Below are positions 62,601 to 64,000 of a DNA stretch of 64,000 nt, piece after piece. Location: assembly GCF_013204855.1 (NCBI RefSeq), contig NZ_JABMKZ010000002.1, positions 558,001 to 622,000 of the forward strand. The letters are read 5' to 3'. How positions within the stretch are numbered: the stretch's first letter is position 1; the number at the start of each line of letters is the position of its first letter. The notes under the pieces are model-generated. The model saw only the letters and a program-made list of their open reading frames with translations, was not told the DNA's origin and searched no databases. The position numbers were made by a program, and so were the translations under genes. This DNA is from Paenibacillus alba (lineage in GTDB: Bacteria > Bacillota > Bacilli > Paenibacillales > NBRC-103111).

Positions 62601-62775
62601 GCTTCAACGATGTAATTTCACCGTTCGAACCGGTCTGCACATTAAACGTGCTGTTGGATAACGTATTCGCATACGCCAAGCCAGGCGCACACAGAATGAG
62701 TACAACCGCTGTCAAAAACAGGCTCACAAGCAGTACAAGGCTATTTCGGCTGAACTGAAAACTTGGCATGCTCAA
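59629..62775 (-). CDS. Secreted glycan-associated protein (DUF5695-like) with discoidin domain
   Basis: A 1048-residue exported protein. The signal peptide has a long hydrophobic core (~13-32) ending APGLAYAN. A beta-sandwich-like region (~35-400), a long helical region (~400-760, with GYWGWGDDWGYTHGQFLAEK and MGELTTPDIIKALQDEGYTT) and a beta region precede a C-terminal F5/8 type C (discoidin) carbohydrate-binding domain (~905-1048: STTGVESWKVYG end). It resembles proteins labelled DUF5695, which I recall from memory only. The likely role is binding or cleaving external polysaccharide. The start is TTG, 8 bases after GGAGG. Confidence 0.75.
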   Translation of the reverse strand: MSMPSFQFSRNSLVLLVSLFLTAVVLILCAPGLAYANTLSNSTFNVQTGSNGEITSLKLTGDTFATDYVMNGTNAPNQNTADHEWLGELMFTYKLGSGAWTKAYTSKSADGRTITQSGNTVTVTYQNSANSEGIKNFKVVVTYALVNDYLQWSINLTNTSAQTIEFGDVGLPLPFNEFWTAGNDPIYETRVVTHSYVGNNNSYITAARPSGIGPFLLLIPDAATGAGFEYQDRWRIEEHPGSKWAMDQGGWTEGLNVFYIHSSVIKSTNRGYLPNTSLILTANQSKTYAFKFIKVANENAMKDRLYTEGLVDVTVVPGMMFATNMKAKIDLHTSKAITSVTAQYPSETTITYVNTTGTDHKIYDLSLTHLGPNNITVNYGSGEKTVLQFYAIEPIDAALQRHATFMVNKTQWNAPGQIYDKVFDDWMMQNKAKRGSFAGYWGWGDDWGYTHGQFLAEKNALTPVAAEVTAVDQYLETAIWNRLMVNNHTDYLIHDFLMPEPNDTPTYRGYAYPHIYNTYFSMYKIAKLYPNLITYAQTKNTYLLRAYNIFKALYDGPVAYNWNTGLMGELTTPDIIKALQDEGYTTQANDMIAKMATKYNNFKNTTYPYGSEYSYDNTGEEAVYTLAKMNNNTTMMSKINNKTRAARGQMPIWYYYADPVTITGENWWNFQYTTSLAGYTMDDWIRNHSTTPEVEQRLSYAAKIANIGAINSGQISSDAANIGAVSWTYQAEKGNYGALGLDGGPLFNGWRGMSGEADLGLFGALKILSADIAVDPIFGLYGYGADVTQSGSSYVITPKDGLFKRLNLITQKLSMELERDQYSTATVAIAKNNVSFTLKNLTPSAAHTTKVSFSGLAAGTYDVLLNNAVVGSVSAANGSKTIVSLNIGTAATYEVKLQAGTTTGPVDIAPQGTVTTSFVSSWESLAGMNDGYTPTSSNDRGHAVYGNWDNPGTTQWLQIDFASAKTISKTDIYWFDDDQGIDLPASYTLQYWNGTAWVNVASPSGLGIVANQYNTTTFTPVSTMKIRLNITAKSTTSTGVESWKVYGT

Positions 62776-62870
62776 TCATAACACCTCCATTAAATTGAAT
62801 TAAATAGCCCAAACCTCTGGAATTGCTGCTGACTTTCCCATCACCTCCTTTCAGCATGTAGATACAGCAA

Positions 62871-62957
62871 CTGAGCCTGCCAAAAAGGCAGTCTCGGAGG
62901 AGCAAACCCCCTCAACACCCGAAAAGCAAGCTGAGCCCGCCAAAAAAGCCGTCTCAA
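62871..62957 (-). repeat. Half copy of quad-hairpin family 2
   Basis: Two hairpins start at 62871 and 62931 (60-bp spacing, matching the central gap of the full element). Arms are CTGAGCCTGCC/GGCAGTCTCGG and CTGAGCCCGCC/GCCGTCTCA, the reverse complement of the 21.4-kb element including its A:G mismatch. It lies in the 294-bp gap between the sugar ABC permease gene and the secreted protein gene. Confidence 0.7.
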
Positions 62958-63069
62958 CCTCCTTCGCACACGTGCTTACTGAACACATATTGAAAGCGCA
63001 TTCAATAGTAGCAATAGAGAATAGACAGAACGCTGCTAACGCTTTCTGCCGCTCTATTTTTTTGTTTGC

Positions 63070-63900
63070 TTACCCTTTAATCCCCGTAGTTGCGATGCCT
63101 TCAATGAAATACCTCTGACCAAACAAGAAGACGATTACGGCTGGCATCACTACAATCGCTGTGCCCGCCATCAGGAGGTTCATCGGCGTATTATTCGCCC
63201 CTCGCAGTGTGGACAAGCCTAATGAGACGGTATATTTATTCGAATCATTCAGATAGACCAATTGACCAAGAAAATCATTCCAAACACCTACGAAAGTGAA
63301 CAAAAGGACGACAACAATAGCTGGTTTAATAAGCGGAAGTATGATTTTACGATAAATCGTAAAGTAACCTGCGCCGTCAATAACGGCTGATTCATCCAGT
63401 TCTTTGGGAATCGTCATTAGAAACTGCCGCAGCAAGAAGATATTAAAGGCGCCGCCGCCGAAAAAAGCAGGTATGATTAAGGGCCAATAGGAATTCGTCA
63501 GCTGCAGCTTGGACCAACCGATGTATGTGGGGACTAGCGTAACAATGCTGGGAAGTAAAATCGTCATGATGATAAGTGAAAACCATAGATTTTTTAGCGG
63601 GAATTCCAGTCTGGCGAAGCCAAAAGCCGTTAAGCTGGCAGTTAAGCCTACACCAACTAATACCGGAATAATAACTGTAAAGGTGTTTATAAAATATTTC
63701 CCGAAATCAACGCGCGCCATCACCTCTGTATAATTATCAATCCGAAAAGCATTCGGAAACCAGATCGGCGGAAACTCGAGAATTTCCTGCAAATTCAGCA
63801 AGGATGAACGAATGATCCAATACATCGGGAAAAAGACAAGCAAGGATAGCAGGAACAAGACACCGTATGTAATAATTTTACCTCTGATCCGGTAGGTCAT
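63070..63900 (-). CDS. Carbohydrate ABC transporter permease, MalG-like
   Basis: A 276-residue permease with six hydrophobic helices. The EAA motif reads ELDESAVIDGAGYFTIYRKI (~165-184), followed by LPLIKPAIVVV, as in the MalG/LacG (CUT1) group. It imports oligosaccharides together with the upstream MalF-type permease, whose stop overlaps this start (TAATG). The binding protein and ATPase are not in the window. The secreted glycan-binding protein next to it suggests a shared polysaccharide substrate, which is inference. Confidence 0.92.
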   Translation of the reverse strand: MTYRIRGKIITYGVLFLLSLLVFFPMYWIIRSSLLNLQEILEFPPIWFPNAFRIDNYTEVMARVDFGKYFINTFTVIIPVLVGVGLTASLTAFGFARLEFPLKNLWFSLIIMTILLPSIVTLVPTYIGWSKLQLTNSYWPLIIPAFFGGGAFNIFLLRQFLMTIPKELDESAVIDGAGYFTIYRKIILPLIKPAIVVVLLFTFVGVWNDFLGQLVYLNDSNKYTVSLGLSTLRGANNTPMNLLMAGTAIVVMPAVIVFLFGQRYFIEGIATTGIKG

Positions 63901-64000
63901 TACTTTTTCCCTCCTTCATAATGTACCCATCCGGCAGAAGAGCGGAATAACAAGTACGTGAAGAATGCAACAATGATGAACAACACCCAGGCGAGTGCGC
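63900..64000 (-). CDS. Sugar ABC transporter permease, MalF-like (C-terminus only)
   Basis: The last ~32 codons of a permease gene that runs off the window edge. The visible end is hydrophobic (WVLFIIVAFFTYLLFR) with a short polar tail (SSAGWVHYEGGKK), like MalF/UgpA C-termini. The stop overlaps the next ATG (TAATG), and GGAGGG in the tail codons is the ribosome binding site of the downstream permease. The call rests on this short stretch plus the position before a MalG-type gene. Confidence 0.75.
   Translation of the reverse strand, partial: ALAWVLFIIVAFFTYLLFRSSAGWVHYEGGKK

Overview
The window looks like chromosomal DNA of a spore-forming Bacillota, most probably Paenibacillaceae. The supporting signs are an arginine T-box leader, a YheC/YheD-type (spore coat-associated) ATP-grasp protein, YmaF-like, YitT and DUF2536-like proteins, AGGAGG-type ribosome binding sites with many TTG starts, and a dense set of secreted glycan-degrading enzymes with AraC regulators. 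No rRNA, tRNA, insertion sequence, prophage or CRISPR array was seen.

Layout. 1-9.3 kb: two paralogous lipoteichoic-acid-synthase-like sulfatases (the first cut by the window edge) around a YmaF-like protein, an aldose epimerase, a CPBP protease, a two-component pair and a YitT protein. 9.3-17.2 kb: a DHA2-type MFS exporter, a sugar oxidoreductase/isomerase pair with a divergent AraC regulator, a small unknown protein, a DinB protein and a GH36 alpha-galactosidase. 17.4-21.0 kb: a complete fixABCX electron-bifurcation operon. 21.6-30.6 kb: GNAT, HAD, MHYT-PAS, MFS, TauE and FetAB-like genes, then a tight panD / ATP-grasp / threonine-synthase-like operon. 30.7-40.5 kb: an unknown protein with an internal duplication, T-box-controlled argS, an EamA transporter, a large membrane protein and a heterodimeric ABC exporter. 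40.7-48.6 kb: a carboxylate module, in which a CitA/CitB-type two-component system diverges from tctC-tctB-tctA, an NAD-malic enzyme and an HPr-like protein. 49.3-64 kb: GH78 rhamnosidase, AraC, CE7 esterase, an unknown protein, the metNPQ methionine importer, a 1048-residue secreted protein with a discoidin-like end, and a sugar ABC importer running off the edge.

The most unusual content is intergenic. Five places carry a ~190-bp cassette of four short palindromes (stem GCCTGC/GCAGGC) whose spacing is nearly invariant: core to core 50-51, 60-61 and 50-51 bp. Two other loci carry four palindromes of unrelated sequence (CTGAGxCTGCC/GGCAGGCTCAG at 21.35-21.54 kb; CATTGG/CCAATG at 49.07-49.25 kb) with the same 51/61/51 spacing, and a fourth locus has a two-palindrome half copy. 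Architecture is thus conserved while sequence is not. All sit between genes, mostly convergent ones, and in the first family each hairpin has a 5' A-run and 3' T-run like a bidirectional terminator. I regard this quad-hairpin family as the best candidate for an undescribed element.
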